A stretch of DNA of 64,000 nucleotides from Flavivirga spongiicola (GTDB lineage: Bacteria; Bacteroidota; Bacteroidia; Flavobacteriales; Flavobacteriaceae). The notes under the pieces were generated by a model. The model did no database searches. It had not been told where the DNA came from and saw only the letters and a list, made by a program, of their open reading frames with translations. Shown in pieces: positions 63,731 to 64,000 of this stretch. The stretch's first letter is position 1. Each line of letters begins with the position of its first letter. The stretch spans positions 2,825,001-2,889,000 of the forward strand of contig NZ_JAUOEO010000001.1 in the NCBI RefSeq assembly GCF_030540825.1, in the 5' to 3' direction. The position numbers and the translations under genes are program-made.

Positions 63731-64000
63731 TTATTTAGATTGCAATGTAATAATTTTTCCTCCTCTTAAAACAGTCATTTTAAATTCTGGTTTTTTTTCT
63801 AGGCTATTTGCAAAATCAGCTATTTTCAATAGGGTGTAGTCTGTAACATCATATGTGATGTCATTAAAAGCCAATATAATATCGCCTCCCATAATTAATT
63901 TTCGAAGGCCAATGGTTACTTCTACATCACCTTCTTTTATACCCATTTTATCAAACAAAGAATTAGAGGCAATACGCTGTACTAGCAGACCGCTGTCTTG
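63731..64000 (-). CDS. PDZ-domain protein, C-terminal part, cut by the window edge
   Basis: The frame is open to the window end (QDSGLLVQRIASNSLFDKMG at its start) and contains a PDZ-like domain: GLLV...S.F.KMGIKEGD, LIMGGDIILAFNDITY and FKMTVLRGGKIITLQSK at the C-terminus. This is the usual end of an HtrA-type or other trypsin-like protease, the rest of which lies outside. An ATG at 63958 is internal and not the start. Confidence 0.7.
   Translation of the reverse strand, partial: QDSGLLVQRIASNSLFDKMGIKEGDVEVTIGLRKLIMGGDIILAFNDITYDVTDYTLLKIADFANSLEKKPEFKMTVLRGGKIITLQSK

Noticed and set aside
1..64000. CRISPR arrays, tRNA or rRNA genes, phage or conjugation genes
   Set aside because: No regular direct repeats with spacers, no cloverleaf or rRNA segments, and no integrase, transposase or tra-type products were recognised.

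Overview
This low-GC window comes from a member of the Bacteroidota, most likely a marine-type flavobacterium (Flavobacteriaceae). The reasons are paired SusC/SusD genes, an ECF sigma factor with a FecR-type anti-sigma factor, short Bacteroidota lipoprotein signals, signal peptides ending in SQ or AQ, many TonB receptors and the near absence of strong Shine-Dalgarno sites. No rRNA, tRNA, CRISPR array, insertion sequence or phage gene was recognised.

Region 1 (1-4694) holds two tandemly duplicated, exported trypsin-like proteases. Each has an intact catalytic domain followed by a degenerate second protease fold interrupted by a PDZ domain. About 930 bp of decayed DNA follows, with a pseudogene carrying two in-frame stops.

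Region 2 (4695-18672) is an ECF sigma/FecR/SusC/SusD/DUF4843/PKD-like cluster with no carbohydrate-active enzyme, plus three tandem TlpA-like lipoproteins. An exact 28-bp sequence lies in inverted orientation on both sides of the sigma gene. One copy points at fecR and the other at the TlpA-like trio, so both are probably promoters of the same ECF sigma factor.

Region 3 (18762-51535) is the centrepiece: about 33 kb of sugar-oxidation genes in four transcription units. (a) A rightward DUF1080-PA14-like gene and a sorbosone-dehydrogenase-like cytochrome c gene. (b) A leftward lacI-xylB-xylA unit ending in a 1120-residue ThuA/sugar dehydrogenase/PKD/cytochrome c fusion. (c) A leftward nine-gene unit: GMC oxidoreductase, gluconate-dehydrogenase subunit 3-like protein, DUF1080 hydrolase, FGE-like protein, Gfo/Idh, TIM-barrel isomerase, Gfo/Idh, TMEM220-like protein and TonB receptor. 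(d) After a divergent AraC regulator, a rightward eight-gene unit: TIM-barrel lipoprotein, MFS transporter, Gfo/Idh, TIM-barrel isomerase, GMC oxidoreductase, subunit 3 and two DUF1080 hydrolases. I infer a pathway that oxidises glycosides to 3-keto sugars, cleaves the bond by elimination through DUF1080 and ThuA proteins, then isomerises or reduces the products. In unit (c) the Gfo/Idh and isomerase proteins carry Tat-type signals; in unit (d) they do not. This suggests a periplasmic and a cytoplasmic arm. Xylose isomerase and xylulokinase suggest that xylose is one product.

Region 4 (52028-59603) is an RND efflux operon whose outer-membrane channel is fused to an ABC substrate-binding-like domain. 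It is followed by an ion channel gene and a decayed copy of that gene's 3' end. Region 5 (59750-64000) holds small lipoproteins, a VWA-domain protein with three C-terminal repeats, a TerB-like protein, an outer-membrane-protein fragment, and the C-terminus of a PDZ-containing protein cut by the window edge.
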